Assembly (NCBI GenBank): GCA_030704615.1 | Contig: CM060732.1 | Span: 57,827,053 to 57,891,052 of the forward strand | DNA from: Takakia lepidozioides | Taxonomy: Eukaryota; Streptophyta; Takakiopsida; Takakiales; Takakiaceae | DNA: 64,000 bases | Direction: 5' to 3' | Part shown: in pieces, positions 1-12,400 of the stretch | How positions within the stretch are numbered: the first letter of the stretch is position 1 | How the letters are laid out: every line of letters begins with the position of its first letter | The notes under the pieces: model-generated | Databases searched by the model: none | What the model saw: the letters and a program-made list of their open reading frames with translations, nothing else | Told to the model about the DNA's origin: nothing | Translations under genes and position numbers: made by a program

Positions 1-944
1 TCCAATGATTAGTGGATGAATGTCAATGCCAGATTTGACCGGATTTTATAGTAAGTTTGAGTATGACTATAAGTATGATGGGTTAGTAGGGTCCAATAGG
101 GTGACAGGAAAATGAACAAGTGGAGCAGAGCGAGGTTTGAGCGGAATATCCCGGCAGGGCACGGGGAAAGTTTTGAGCCGTGGCTTATGAGAGGACCGGG
201 AGCTTTCCGGAGTCTGCCCAAGTTGGGGCCCAGGCGTTTGCTGAAATATCAGCCATCAACCATCTTGGACGTGGCCACATGCAGATTTGACACGTGTCAC
301 ACGGGATGTGAACTGAGGCTGCTTAAAATTTACCAGCCTGAAACGTAAAGTGGTGCATGTTAGAGGGAAAACTACAGTCGGCCCTCCATACCTGTTAATC
401 TTTGGGAGTAAGAAAAACTGCAACACTTGAAGGATTGTAACTCACTTTAACAGATACAGATTTAGGATCAATAAAAAGTAACATTTATTGAGCCCTAAAA
501 AATGTTCATGACTGAGAGAAGGGAAAAATCGGCATCACGGCGGCTGATGATCTACAGGCTTGGAAGAAAGATTCTATACATGTCTGATGTGAATGTGACA
601 TTCTCATTATCTCTACACCCTTTGCAAATTTCTCTAACTTGTCTAACAAGGGCAGGACATCTGTTGACCTCAGCTGCAAGAAATTATGCAATGTTTTCAA
701 GAGCAACCTGCGCATCTGCAAAACTAGACCAAGACTGCAACGAAGAGTATTATAAAGTCTACAACTGCACTTCGGGTGTAAAACAAGTCTCAATCTACTG
801 CAATCTATGCAAGTACAATTCTTGCAAACATGTGTATGAAACAAAGAGTCCCTCATAGCGTATTCTTCAGAGCAATTCATGTTGTCTTCTTGAAAGGAGA
901 AAGACCTTGCCTTATGAAAACAGTGGAAGCCCAATTCACTCCCT

Positions 945-1013
945 ACCATTAAGCTCCTTCACTTAATGGTTGTCACTTGAGCTCCCTACTATTAAGCTGC
1001 TTCACTTAATAGT
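945..1013. repeat. Two tandem hairpins with covarying stems
   Basis: Two stem-loops stand 43 bp apart. The first has arms ACCATTAAG (945-953) and CTTAATGGT (962-970) with an 8-base loop. The second has arms ACTATTAAG (988-996) and CTTAATAGT (1005-1013) with a loop that differs by one base. The C-G pair in the first stem is T-A in the second, so both arms changed together. A half-unit follows near 1048-1062. The function is unknown; it could be a small foldback repeat. Confidence 0.6.
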
Positions 1014-3400
1014 TTCCTCCTTTCACTTAATGTTTGTTCGCTAGGGTCTCTATTATTAAGCTCCTTTATATATGCCCACTTGAGTTGATTAGATACTTAA
1101 CTTGAGTGAATGAAGAGCACTTTAACACATACACATGGTCATTATTCAAAGAGGGGAGTAACAAGTGTTTAACAATTAAACACATAATGCTTGCTTAGTT
1201 CACCAAAGTTGGGAGTATGATAATTATGCTAACACATATAGTTTTATCGCTTATGGAGGTAAGAGAGATGGTAGCCCTAGAAAGCTACTTGGTATGACTT
1301 AATTTCCTTGGGTTAAGTGGGCCTAATGTGGGTTGAATTGCATATGAGATCTTACCAATTTTGTACTATGGAACAGTCCAGGCCTCGCCAAGATTTCAGG
1401 CCGGGCAGAGAGTGGGGCAGAATGGCCCACGCCCTGACCGTTCCCTCACGTCATTCTAGTTTAGGGAAACTGCCCGAAAAGTGGAGCACTCGAGCATTCT
1501 ACGACCCACTCGAGCGTTCTGCTGCCCGCTGGAACATTCTGCCAGCTAGGGCAGGCAAACATGGCAGAACAACCACCTCCTCAAGTAGGCAGGGCAGGAA
1601 AATTTGGAACGGGCTGTACAACAGGTTAAATTGGTACCCTTGGTCAGTCCTCAAATCCAGGAAAGTCCGCGGGTACGAATTCTACCTTTCACGTGATTGG
1701 CTCCTTATCGGATACGGATGGGGTAACTGAGTCACCCTTTATGCAACTTGTCGTCGTGATGAATGAAGCTTCCAATAATGGATGGGAATGTATGCAATGG
1801 ACAGAGAAATGAGTTCTGTGACTCATACATGATAAATTTGGGGCCTTGTTTTTTTTTTTTTTTTTTTCCTATGTATCCTTTCCTGAAACAATAATTATAA
1901 GAAAATTCCCTGGTCTGTTAAAATTAAAAAACAAAAAATCCAGTCCAGGGTTCAAACTTCAGATCCCCTTAATGTGTCACTGATCTCAAGACTGTCAGGC
2001 GTAGTGAGGTTGGTAGGCTCTGCTAAAAGGGGAGAGAGGGTGGTGGCAGGGCAAACAGTCTGGGATAATATTTGCTTAACGCAAAAGTTTCTGCCAGCAT
2101 ACTAAAGGTCCACTCTTTTCTTTTCTTTTTTTTGTTTTTCCTTTTTTTAAAGGGAAAAACACCTGGGAGTAAGTCCACTCACATTCACTAGTAGTGGGCG
2201 GCCATAGGGATATGGAAATTTTCCCCAATAAATTAATAAATTTTAGGATCAGGTATGGCTACACTTTGCCACCCTTTCGAAAAGGGACATGACAGGTGGC
2301 CTGGAAAAGGTCAAAAAGTCACTGTAGTTTGTCGCAGGCTAGGCAGGTCGTAACCAGCGAGAGCCAATCACATCGAGGACAGACGGATGACGTGGCGATC
2401 GCTTTTTGGATAGTGATTCCCGCAGCTGCCAATCAGGGCCGCGCCCCGGATCGCCACATCCTGGATGTACGTATTCCACCAACCCGCCAGTTAGCTTCGG
2501 CTAATACATACTTCGTATACGATACAATGTAACTTAATGTAATAAAGTCAATAATAATTCCCGACTAATGGGAAGCGAGAACGAGGTGCTATCTCGCTGT
2601 GTCCCTTACATGTGTCAGAATTTCATTTGGTGAAATTAGGGGACGTGGATCAGGATGTGGATCGGCGATGGGATTGGGGGCATGCAGTGGAGCCGGGAAG
2701 GGAGGGAGTTTGTGGGGTCCTCAGAGAGAGGGCCCAGAGCAGCAATGGCAGGAGAGAATGCCATGTCGCTGCCTCACGCTGTATGACCTTTGCAACTCTC
2801 TGCAGTGCGGTAAGTGTGAAGTTGAGGAAGCTGGGCTCCATAGCTGCGAAAATGCAGGGACTTGATAGCTTTGGCGGTGGGGTGTGGAGCTTTCCACTCA
2901 CTCGCTCTTTGTTTCCGTTCTTCGCATTTCCCTATCTCTCTACTGAGTTTTCGGTTGCGGTCCAGTTGAATGGATGCCATAGCTTTGTTGGCTCCTGAAA
3001 GTAGATTCTTTGTGGTATTCTCGTGCTTCAGTTTTTAGCACGTGTTCAACTCGTGCTGTCTTGTGTTCTGTTGGCACTCTTCCCTATGTCGTAGATGCCT
3101 TGTTTCTGTTGTGTTTGATGTTCTCCTCTCCTATGTTGGGAAGCTTGTCCAGTAGCTTACCAACAGATTCATGCCCAAGACAAGCCTTTTCAAAACTGTC
3201 TTTTTTTCATGCCTATTCTCGTCTCCTGGAGACCCAACATATTACACTACTTCTCATACAAGGGACTTCACCTCACTACTCCATGTTACATTCTCGTTGT
3301 CGCGAATTTAATTTGCAGCAGAGAAAGATCTGACTTGCTGTTATGACTCAAATCTTCTCGACTTGAACTGCCTGAGAGTTCTGAAAAGTGTGCGTAGTGG
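1014..3400. other. Upstream non-coding region
   Basis: I see no convincing gene here. There is a T run near 1851-1867, a T/A-rich block around 2115-2155 that belongs to a SINE tail, and a more GC-balanced stretch from about 2600 that probably holds the promoter and 5' UTR (perhaps with a 5' UTR intron) of the B-box gene that starts at 3616. Open frames at 2599-2998 overlap in different frames and carry no recognisable domain. Confidence 0.5.
2120..2200 (-). repeat. SINE-like 3' end with A-rich tail
   Basis: On the minus strand this ends in CTCCCAGGTGTTTTTCCC followed by an A-rich tail. The same block, with nearly the same bases, ends the SINE-like repeat at about 51050-51285. Only the 3' part is recognisable here. 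Confidence 0.4.
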
Positions 3401-3427
3401 GATGAGGAGAGCGTCGCAGCTACAGTC

Positions 3428-3466
3428 ATGGCGATTGCAGGATGGGGTCATGTGTTCTGGTGTTGA
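3428..3466 (+). promoter_or_regulatory. Upstream ORF that duplicates the start region of the B-box gene
   Basis: ATG at 3428 opens a 12-codon frame that ends in TGA at 3464-3466. Its first 15 bases, ATGGCGATTGCAGGA, are identical to 3658-3672 inside the B-box coding region. Similarity reaches further upstream (GCGTCGC and CACAG motifs in both), so this is a local imperfect duplication of about 35 bp. If the transcript starts upstream of here, the uORF could dampen translation. The transcription start is not known. Confidence 0.4.
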
Positions 3467-3615
3467 CAGGGACAAATGTTGTGGAGCTTGTTCTTCTCAA
3501 TTCTGTGTGGGAGAGAGAATTGAACTGGAACTGTAACTGGAATTGTTGCAGCAGATGCGTTTAGGCCTCAAAACATAATTCAACGGGTTGTTGGGCTTTC
3601 TGAGATAAGAGAGAG

Positions 3616-6038
3616 ATGGCAGCCGCGAGGAGTGGGAACAGCAGCGTCGCCACAGCTATGGCGATTGCAGGAAGGGCAGCGAGCGCTTGTGATGTCTGTG
3701 GTCGTCAGAGAGCCCGCTGGTACTGCGCAGCTGATGAAGCCTATCTCTGTCAGAGATGTGATGGGAATGTCCACGGAGCTAACGCTCTCGCTCTCCGCCA
3801 TGAACGAGTTCGATTAGGTCCTAATGGAGTTCCAATGAAGATGCCTAATCGCTCGACCTCGGATCTCTCAAGTCATCTTTCAACACGAAGCATGAAAGGC
3901 GACAGAGTCCCAGACATCGGCGAAAATCCAAACCAAACACAGAGTCCAAACAACATTCTGCCCTCTAGAAAGCGGTCTCGAACTAGCCGACCTCATCCCC
4001 ATTTAAGAGGGTCTAACTCACACTTGAGGTGTGCTGGCGGGGGCAGTCGTCCCCCTCACAAAATCCACAGAAGCAATGAGCTTCATGCGAAAGTAAAGGT
4101 TGAGCCGCAACAGAAAGAGGGAAAGAATGATGAGGGAGCCCATGAGGTGCCTGCATTCATCACGGTGAGTCAAGATTCCCAAGACCCCAATGTTTCTGCA
4201 GGTCACGGTGCAGGATTCTATGAAGAACACTCCACATCCGAGCACTCGTTCTCTGAGTACTTCAAAAGTAAGGCAGCAGCAGCCCCTGATGATATCAGCG
4301 ATGACTCGGACCAGTTCCTTGTCCCTGATCATTACCTGGATTCTGGAGTGGATTTTTGTGGTGAGATCGAGGGAACCCTGGGTTCTCTGATGGGAGAGGC
4401 AGGGAATTTCACAGGTACAGAGATTCCAGGCGTAGATGGGTTTGGCGAGGTTGGTTATTGTGGGAGCAAAGATTTGACCGCCGAAGACTATGGACTGACT
4501 TTCTCAGACATGGTGGCTGAGAGGGGGGGGACTTCGGATGCATTCGAGGGAGATGGCTCCGAGGCAGGAGATAGGGGAAGGGTAGAGAGTGAGGGAACCT
4601 TTCCCAGATTCTTTCCAGGGAGGGTGAAAACCGAAACGTCATTGTGGTCTGCAGAGAAGATCAAGAAGGAGGCACAGGATATGTTACGGTGCTCTCTTAA
4701 AGGTCTCAGTCAGGAAGATCTAAGGCAAGTCCCATCTTTAAGACTGAACTACGAGGATGTTTTAAGCGCCTGGTCAGATCGAAGCCTGTGGACAGATGGA
4801 AAGCGGCCCCAAACTGTCCCTGATGACTCCAATTCAGACACAGTGGTAAGTGAAAAGGTTTGTCAGTAGAGTTTGTGTTGAGATACATTGGTGTTTCTCT
4901 TAACAGCTTGAGAGAGACAGACAGGCCGACCTAGTAGCCAGTCCATCTTACAGCTCAGCTTAGACTTGAATGATGGAATCTACCGTAGTTGTGAGGGATG
5001 ATTTCACTACCAAATAAACATAAGTGAGAATCTGCACACTTGCGCATGCAGGTTCTCTTTGGGTTAATGGAACTGGGGCTAAGTAATATTCTTGAACAGA
5101 TAGCTGACCCATTACATAGCTGTAAAACTATGTCAAGATGTCAGCAGAGATGTGGAGCTGTTATTAGCAGTGAATGCATGTGAATACTCTGATGATTGAC
5201 TTCCAGCAGACTATAAAGTGTTCACCATTACTAAACATAGGTAGAAAATCTTGTCAAACTGTTTTGGGATGCTATGAGAAAAGTGCTGGTAGGTCGAGTG
5301 TGTCAGGATGAACTCTAAATTTGAGACTTCTTTTGTTCTGTGCAGGGAGGCTGCATGGATATAGGTCTGGTTCCAGACATATACAGTGGAAATCTAGGGT
5401 GTAATGAAGGAGGGCAACTGTCAGTCACTACCACAGGTGATGAAGGTTTCAATCCTGGAGGGGGAAGGGAGGCTCGCGTGTTGCGGTACAAGGAAAAGCG
5501 GCGCACACGCCTTTTCTCCAAGAAGATCCGGTATGAGGTGCGAAAGCTCAATGCAGAGCGGCGGCCACGCATGAAGGTCAGTTATCTAGTCCTTCCAGAA
5601 ACAGAGAGAGCTGGGACCATGATTGTGCTGAAGTACCAGGTCCCTGACCTTGTCTCAAACTAAGATGTATCTGTTCTACCTTACTCTCTGTGCTGTCTCT
5701 GTGCTGATCAATGCATTTCGTGCTTCCAAACTATGTCCTCGTCTGCTTTGTTTCTCATCTGTTTCTCAACAAGAAAAGAATTGAGTGTGTGATTTGGAAC
5801 TTATGAAACTTAAACTAACTATCTACTTTAGCTCCTTGATACTTTAGAAGCAGCATGGTTTTTACCAGAGTCTTATGACTCACTAGACTCCACTAGACTC
5901 GGACTCCACTAGACTCATGACCTCCTCCCTCATGTCCTCTATTGTGTCCTCTCTGGCACAGAGTGTATGTTGCCTGAGAGTGCATATGATGTGTCTCTGC
6001 AGGGCCGATTTGTGAAGAGGACAGCTGCTGCCTCATGA
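3616..6038 (+). CDS. COL: CONSTANS-like zinc finger protein with one B-box and a CCT domain (BBX/COL group II type)
   Basis: I read three exons: 3616-4845, 5346-5576 and 6003-6038, all phase 0, giving 498 residues. Donors are GTAAGTG and GTCAGTT; both acceptors are CAG. A single B-box lies at about residues 25-66 (CDVC start, then [14 protein letters not shown] and the HERVRL end), the pattern of one-B-box COL6/COL16-type proteins. The middle is acidic and low in complexity. The CCT domain begins at [13 protein letters not shown] (about residue 451) and is completed only by the tiny third exon, GRFVKRT; reading through the second donor would truncate it. Proteins of this family are nuclear regulators that bind DNA through CCT with NF-Y partners, in light and flowering-time responses in seed plants; the role in this plant is inferred. 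Alternative: retention of intron 2 gives a CCT-truncated form ending at 5661. Confidence 0.9.
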
Positions 6039-8860
6039 CATTCGACTTGGTCCCGTTCCTTTTTATTAGTCCTTAATGTCATTCTTGTAGCTCTTGTTAT
6101 CTCCAGGTGGAGGAAACAAATGGAGAAGTTTCTATTTGGTTGGGAGAAACGTTGGATTTCGATTTGGATTGTAGTGATTTTGAAACCAGATGTGTGTATC
6201 TAGAATCTTGGAAGGGTAGTGGAAACAACCACAGGCTAAAAAATTGTTAGTCAGCTGGGTGAGTTTCTGTAACATTAAGGCAGGGTACGGGAGTGCTTCC
6301 GGCTGGGTCGCACTGATGAAAGCAGCTGAACTAAGCAGCTGTGTGAGTGCTCAGGAAAGCTGTGCACTATACAAAACGCTCTTGGGATCTCAAAGTCTTG
6401 GGGGGTCGTCAAAATTTTTCCCGCCAATACATGGTGGTTAAGCAAGCTTTGGCCTCGCTGTCAGCATGGTTTTTTGTCACGGAGTCTCGTGATTCACTTA
6501 CCTTGGTCTCTCTCCTGTGAGACACAATAAATTTCGTCATCAATTTGAAAGTGAATTTCTTGCATAAGTAAATTTCTTGCTGTTGTGGGGAGGAGTGGAT
6601 CTCAAATGGATATGGCTGTGCTCCCTTCCGACACATATATTGGTGAGGAGTTTTCCTCCAGTTGTAGCTGGGATGCGCAGACACAAAATGTGGCTCAAAC
6701 AACAAAATTCAAAGCTTGGTGTCTCACTCAACTTTTTCACTGAAGAGACCTGGATTATTACTGAAGTTAAAAGGACCATGCTTAGATTGGTCTGCTTATC
6801 AACAATTAATGACAGTGGCCTCTTTTTGAGGAAAACAGGATTTCCTCATGATCTCCTTGTTGTAATGCCGCAATACTATGCTTGTCATCTAGACTTAAGG
6901 TCTAATCTCCTTTTTCTCTCACGGTGGACATGGATAACAACTAGGTGAGGCCATAAACCTAGGGTCCTAGAGGGATCACTAACATATTGGTTTGTTGGTT
7001 GGCTGTGCTGGATCAAGTCACGGAATCACCTTTGCCTCTGATCTCGTGTCAATCTTTCTTTCACACCCTTTGAATGAGGGTTGGCTTTTCAACATAAATG
7101 TTTGGAAAACTCTTCAAAACCTATCAGTGGGCTAATGGCTTGACATGCTTTCAGACATTGATTGAAATTGTAAGATATGAGCAGGCAGTACCTAAGTTGG
7201 CATTTGCTGGAATGTAATCTGATCTCCGGAATGTCAAGAACCTCGCTATCGCTGATGGGGCCTTGTCTAGGCAGATGATGTCTTTTAAAAGTACATAAGT
7301 GATACTGGATAGATTAGTCAGATCCTGTCTTGACATAACAGCAATCACCTCTCTCGCTCTGACCCCTGCCCTTCACGCTGGAAACTGGGTAGATAATAGA
7401 TACCCTGTGACACCCATCCAACAGCGTGAACCGCAAGACAAGAAGGTCGCGGATCCTTCGCCATTGCAGTTCAAGAAGTAGAAAAATTCACAAATGCCCC
7501 CAGGACCACTCAGGTCCTCCTCCTAAAATCAAACAGAGTTCTGCGTTGTGTTGCAAGGAGAAGTGTATGGAGAAGAGGCGGAGTATGTGCGTGTGACCTT
7601 CGTAAGCCGCGGCGTGGTTGCAGGACTCAAGTGTATATAATAGCCCTTCATAAAAGCAAGTTCATGAAGAGTAGCCCCCTTTGGTCTATTTGAGTGGATT
7701 TGGTGAGAGAAGGTCCAAATTTTGGGTAAAATAATTCCAAGCTGCTCAAAATCCATTACAGCCTTTGTGCCAGAGCTTCCAGAGAAATCAAACCACTTCA
7801 ATCCTGTCTATGCGAATGGTGAGGATCGAAGCAGAGCCCATTTGAGCATACGTATAAGAAAACGGTGTCGATCATCTGCTGGTGTTAGTGTTACTGACCC
7901 CACCATCTGACTTTGAACATCATATTGAGAGCTCAAAGGGCGGTCCGCCAAACTCGCCCAGAACAGCCCACGTTAGCTGTCCTTAGAGCACCCTGACATG
8001 CGCACCAAATGCAGGCTGGAATCTACAGTTTTAGCATGATTGATCATTGGAGTTGCCACCCCAAGGTAGGCCTAATATCGTTTCTACACTCTGGGAGTGT
8101 GGAAGGTGCAGGGAAAGAGGCCATGCTCATTTAACGGCTACCACCCTAGTGCCTAACAAAACTAGATGGGAGGTTGGGGTAGAGAGCCCCGGGAGGACAA
8201 AAGATTTGTACATGTTATCCATTCATCCCATTAACGGGAAAAGTATGAGTTTGAGGTAGTGGACAAGTCTAACGTGTAAACCATACAGAGAAAAAACTGA
8301 GAGCCACTTCACCATTGGAGTGTGGAGTACCTCCCAGCAGAATTTTCAAGGGCCGGACAGGAACAAATCTACACGGTGGATGTGGTTTTTCCTGTCCAAG
8401 CCGTCCCCGTCAACAGACTCAGTCTGCTCTTCGAATGATGTCTGAGGACTTCAGGTCCCGAGTCGCGAGCTCCAAGGCGCATGAGTCAGGTCACTGTCCT
8501 TGCCCTTGTCCTTGTCTTCGCTGTCTTCCAGGTTCGGCATATACTGTATGATGTACCTTATAAAGAATACATATGTCCTAGGGTTGGACCCTAAGACAAC
8601 AAGCACGTCAACCAGGGCCACACCTTGTCTTGTCTGAAGAAAACAATCTTCAGATTCTAAACCAGTCCACCTCGTTTGGTATTCCACAGTTGTGGAGCTA
8701 CCCATGTTGGCCTGTGTACCAAGCTGGCTTGCCCGCAGGTGCGACCTTCACTTGAAGGCTCCAGAGCTCTTAGACGCCCTGCAGCCATTTCCCATAGGAG
8801 CTGTGACTCTGCACAGCAGCTCCCACCCCAAAGTGGACACTGCGATTTGGATTCTCATGT
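6039..8860. other. Intergenic region downstream of the B-box gene
   Basis: The first few hundred bases are probably 3' UTR. Around 5877-5920 (in intron 2) and onward there are short direct repeats of the type CTAGACTC. Beyond that I find only short frames without domains. Nothing supports a gene here. Confidence 0.5.
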
Positions 8861-8867
8861 GCAGATC

Positions 8868-8930
8868 GGACGTTATAAAGTACCATTCCACTCCATTCTC
8901 TCTAAATTACCATTTCATTTCATTTCATTG
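8868..8930 (+). mobile_element. LINE 3' tail fragment
   Basis: GGACGTTATAAAGTACCATT is followed within 40 bases by CATTTCATTTCATTTCATT. This is the terminal block plus pentanucleotide tail shared with the other LINE tails in the window. The hairpin part upstream is missing. Confidence 0.6.
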
Positions 8931-9406
8931 CTCTCTCTCTTTCACAGAAATGGCCACAAGGCTACGGCAAACAATGTCTTATGAGTGCATTCTCTATTTC
9001 ACAGAAGTATTGTTGCAATTTCAAGTTTTGCTGGAGGCATGCAGAAGTCAGCCTGATGCTTGTAACAGGAGCCTCCATTAGTGATACATACATAACTGGC
9101 ATGCATGCGATCCAGAAAATGTGAGAGGAATCAACATGGTCAAGATAGGTGAGAGGGATGATCTCGCACACCACAAGAAGAATGAAAGCTGTGTGGCTGG
9201 TCAACTGTAGTTGATTCTGGTAACTAGCCAATGTTAGCAACAACTTCATTACCAAGGGACACTCAGTAAGTGGCAACTTTCAGAACCCAGGAATTGTACA
9301 CTCAAACGTTCTCCATGTGGAAGATTTATTATCATGACTTGAAAAAAATAAACGTAATGTCGAGAATGGGCTTGCAGTACCAGAGAAGAGAGGTCGTTCA
9401 TTGAAA

Positions 9407-12400
9407 CTATGACAGCACAGATCCACCTTGGGCTTCTTGTGAAACTTTGATGAAGACATCCTCAAGAGTGGTGTCGGCGATGCCCCATGCCTGGATACTG
9501 AGATAACCCTTGGCATTCTCCACAGCCAAGAAAACATCAGCGATGCGTACTTCACTCTTCGGTAGCTCAAATTTCTGTGTTCCAGAAAGCCCATAAACTT
9601 TCTTGGCATTTGGAGAGAGCCCTTGGGCCAGTCTAATTACTTCAGGTTCCTGTTGCGGGGGTGTAGTAATTGTCAAGACATACAATCCCCCATATCTGGC
9701 CGTTAGCTGCACCATAACCAAGTAAAGTGGGTGAATATGCTGAAGTACAGTTACAACAGAGGGGCCACAACAGAGGAGCCACATACTTGCTTAAGACACC
9801 AGATGCAGCAGGTTGCACGAAAATCCATTAGAAGACGATCTATCCCATAAGGAATGAGAGACCAATGCAATGTTTATGAATAGAGAATTTCATGTCTTTC
9901 TCTGGGTGGGCATAATTACCTCCTTCGCATTTCCAATGCACTGCAATTGTCCGTTCACAAAAATGCCAAGCCGGTCGCACAAGGCTTCGGCCTCCTCCAT
10001 CGAATGTGCTGGGATCATGTCACCAACCCATCAGCACATGTCATTACCTTCAGTTTCAGCCGTGCACCAGCCAGTGCAGTCAGTTGATGAACTTGTCAAT
10101 CTGTGTCTACATTTCTAGTTTGAGGACAAAGCACAAATGTAGGTTTAGGGGGAGGGCATATGTACTGGTAAGAATGATGGCACAGCCTTGCTTGGACTGC
10201 TTTACTACATTCCACAGATTGCTTCGTGATGCTGGATCCAGCCCCGTGCTTGGTTCATCCATATACACCACCTGGTCCATTGGTGATTTCCATGCCAAAA
10301 ATGAGGAAGGAACAAGGCAGATGAGGTACTCAATAGAACTTGCTTGCTACCACATGTGACCATGGACCCGACACTTGGCTTGAAGGGAGCAGGAAAGGGG
10401 GGGAGCCAGGAAGGAGCATGAGAAAAAACAAGACTTGCATTATGCTCCATGACAAAAATTTGACGCAGAGAGGGCAATACAGAGACCTACGAGCCCACCC
10501 TACGTCTTTTTGGAGCTTAGGAGAACCACTGCAAATCAAGAACTTATTTAAGCAGAGAAAGGAAATATGAACTGTCCGTTGTCCATACTTGAGGATTGCC
10601 AATGAGGGAGATTGCAACACTGAGGCGGCGCTTCATGCCTCCTGAGTATTTTCCTGCTAATTTGTCACCAACACCTCCATCAAAAAGATTGACACTCCTT
10701 AGCGAAGTCTCAACTGCCTGTAATGAAATATGGTTGACTTGTGAGTAAAGGTCCAAATTGATCAGAACCTGACACCAGTGCACAACAAAGCAAGAAAATT
10801 GGGATGACCAAAGTGGTACTAACACTTTGAAGGGTGGAGCCTTGCAGGTCCTTGAGGCGTCCATAGAAGTAGAGGTGCTCCCTTGCCGTCAACTGTTCCC
10901 AGAGCAAGCTGCACACCACCGACCCCAGTCAGCTTCAACCTGTCTTAAGCAAGGGCTCTTACCTATTAGACTCATTCCTGAAGGAACCTTGGGGATCAAA
11001 TATTGCATAGATATATATCCCTATGCCATATTACAGCAAGCGAGTCTCCAAAAAAAAGTGCTCTTATAAAGCTTTATAGAGAGAAAGAAGGGCAAGAAAG
11101 ATACTCATGCTGTGGGCAAACACCCATGCACGCATAGATACGGTCCATTTCAGTCTGGATATCCAGCCCCTGTATGTATGCTGTCCCCGATGTTGGCTTC
11201 AAAAACCCTATCATCTGCCATGTCCAGTCCAGTCAGAATACAACCGCCATATTGCTCTTGATAAAAATCAAACAATATTGATTGGCTGTGACTTACAGCC
11301 TGTAACTGCAACTGTGGTATGTGTAACTAGTCTGCGGTTCCAGCTCTAGCTTGCATGACCAAATGGCTGCTATGAGACACAAAAGAACTACAAGAGCAAG
11401 ACCGAAAAGTAAGAAGAAAATAAATAGGAGGCAAAGAGGGAGACCATGTTGATGCTGGATGTTTTGCCTGCCCCATTGGGTCCCAGGATCCCAAAACACT
11501 CGCCACGTGGCACTGCTAAAGAGAATCCATGCACTGCATATTTGGCTGGATTGCCGTCCCTAGACGGATAAACCTTCTTCAAATTGTCACAGATTATGGA
11601 ATACGATCCATTCGGGGCATTCCGCAAGCCTTCTACCACTGCTCTCTGCAGAGGTTGGCATTTGCTTTAGTTTGCAACAGATGACTAACAAGATGCTTGT
11701 ACCTCTCCACCTATTTCTTATGGTCTTAGCTATCCAGCTGTACTTGACAAAGACAATCCTGGAACAAATGAAATGAAATGAAATGGTACTTTTATAACAT
11801 CCGGAACAAAGAGAGAAAGAGAAAGACTGAGAAAGTTATCTGCACCTCTTGCGCAACGTCTGGTCTTTCCATTTCAACATTGGTTTCACCTTTTTCCTTC
11901 GAACTGAGGGAAGAGTTCCGGCCAAGCCCCGCGGCCTGCCGGGGCCCTCCTTTCAGGCCAGAAAAACACTTCAGCAAGAAAAGGGGATGTTTTTTCACAC
12001 CACTACCCGATGAAACAACTTGGTCCAGATAGTATGCGAGAAGTAAGAAGAGAATCCATTCTACTGCCATGATGCCCAGGACTTGCTTTAGCCCATTAAC
12101 ATGGTCCTTGAGATTGGACCACTGCATGCCCTTGGTGCCCTGATAAAGATAAAACATCAAGAGGGGATGGAGCTATGCATGTCAGGATGGACACATTTGT
12201 GAAAGCTTACTGAAAACAGCATAACGTAACTCTCCTGAATACCTTTAGATGTCTTGAAGATTCACTCATCTAATGTGTGAGAAGTGAATATACAGCAAGA
12301 GTGGCTCACCTGACATCTTTTGGCAACCCACTAGTCAATCTTGAGGTTGAGAGGAATTGATCAATAAGCATTTAAGCCTTACTACTAGCAGAGCAAGCCT

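Noticed and set aside
506-949. 147-codon minus-strand open frame
   Set aside because: It has no recognisable domain, overlaps an equally long plus-strand frame, and has a composition like the surrounding non-coding DNA.
2599-2998. Overlapping 88- and 128-codon plus-strand frames upstream of the B-box gene
   Set aside because: They are in two frames without domains; the region is better explained as promoter or 5' UTR of the B-box gene.
7100-7500. Possible coding frames between the B-box and ABCA genes
   Set aside because: All are short, lack domains and lack splice-linked partners.
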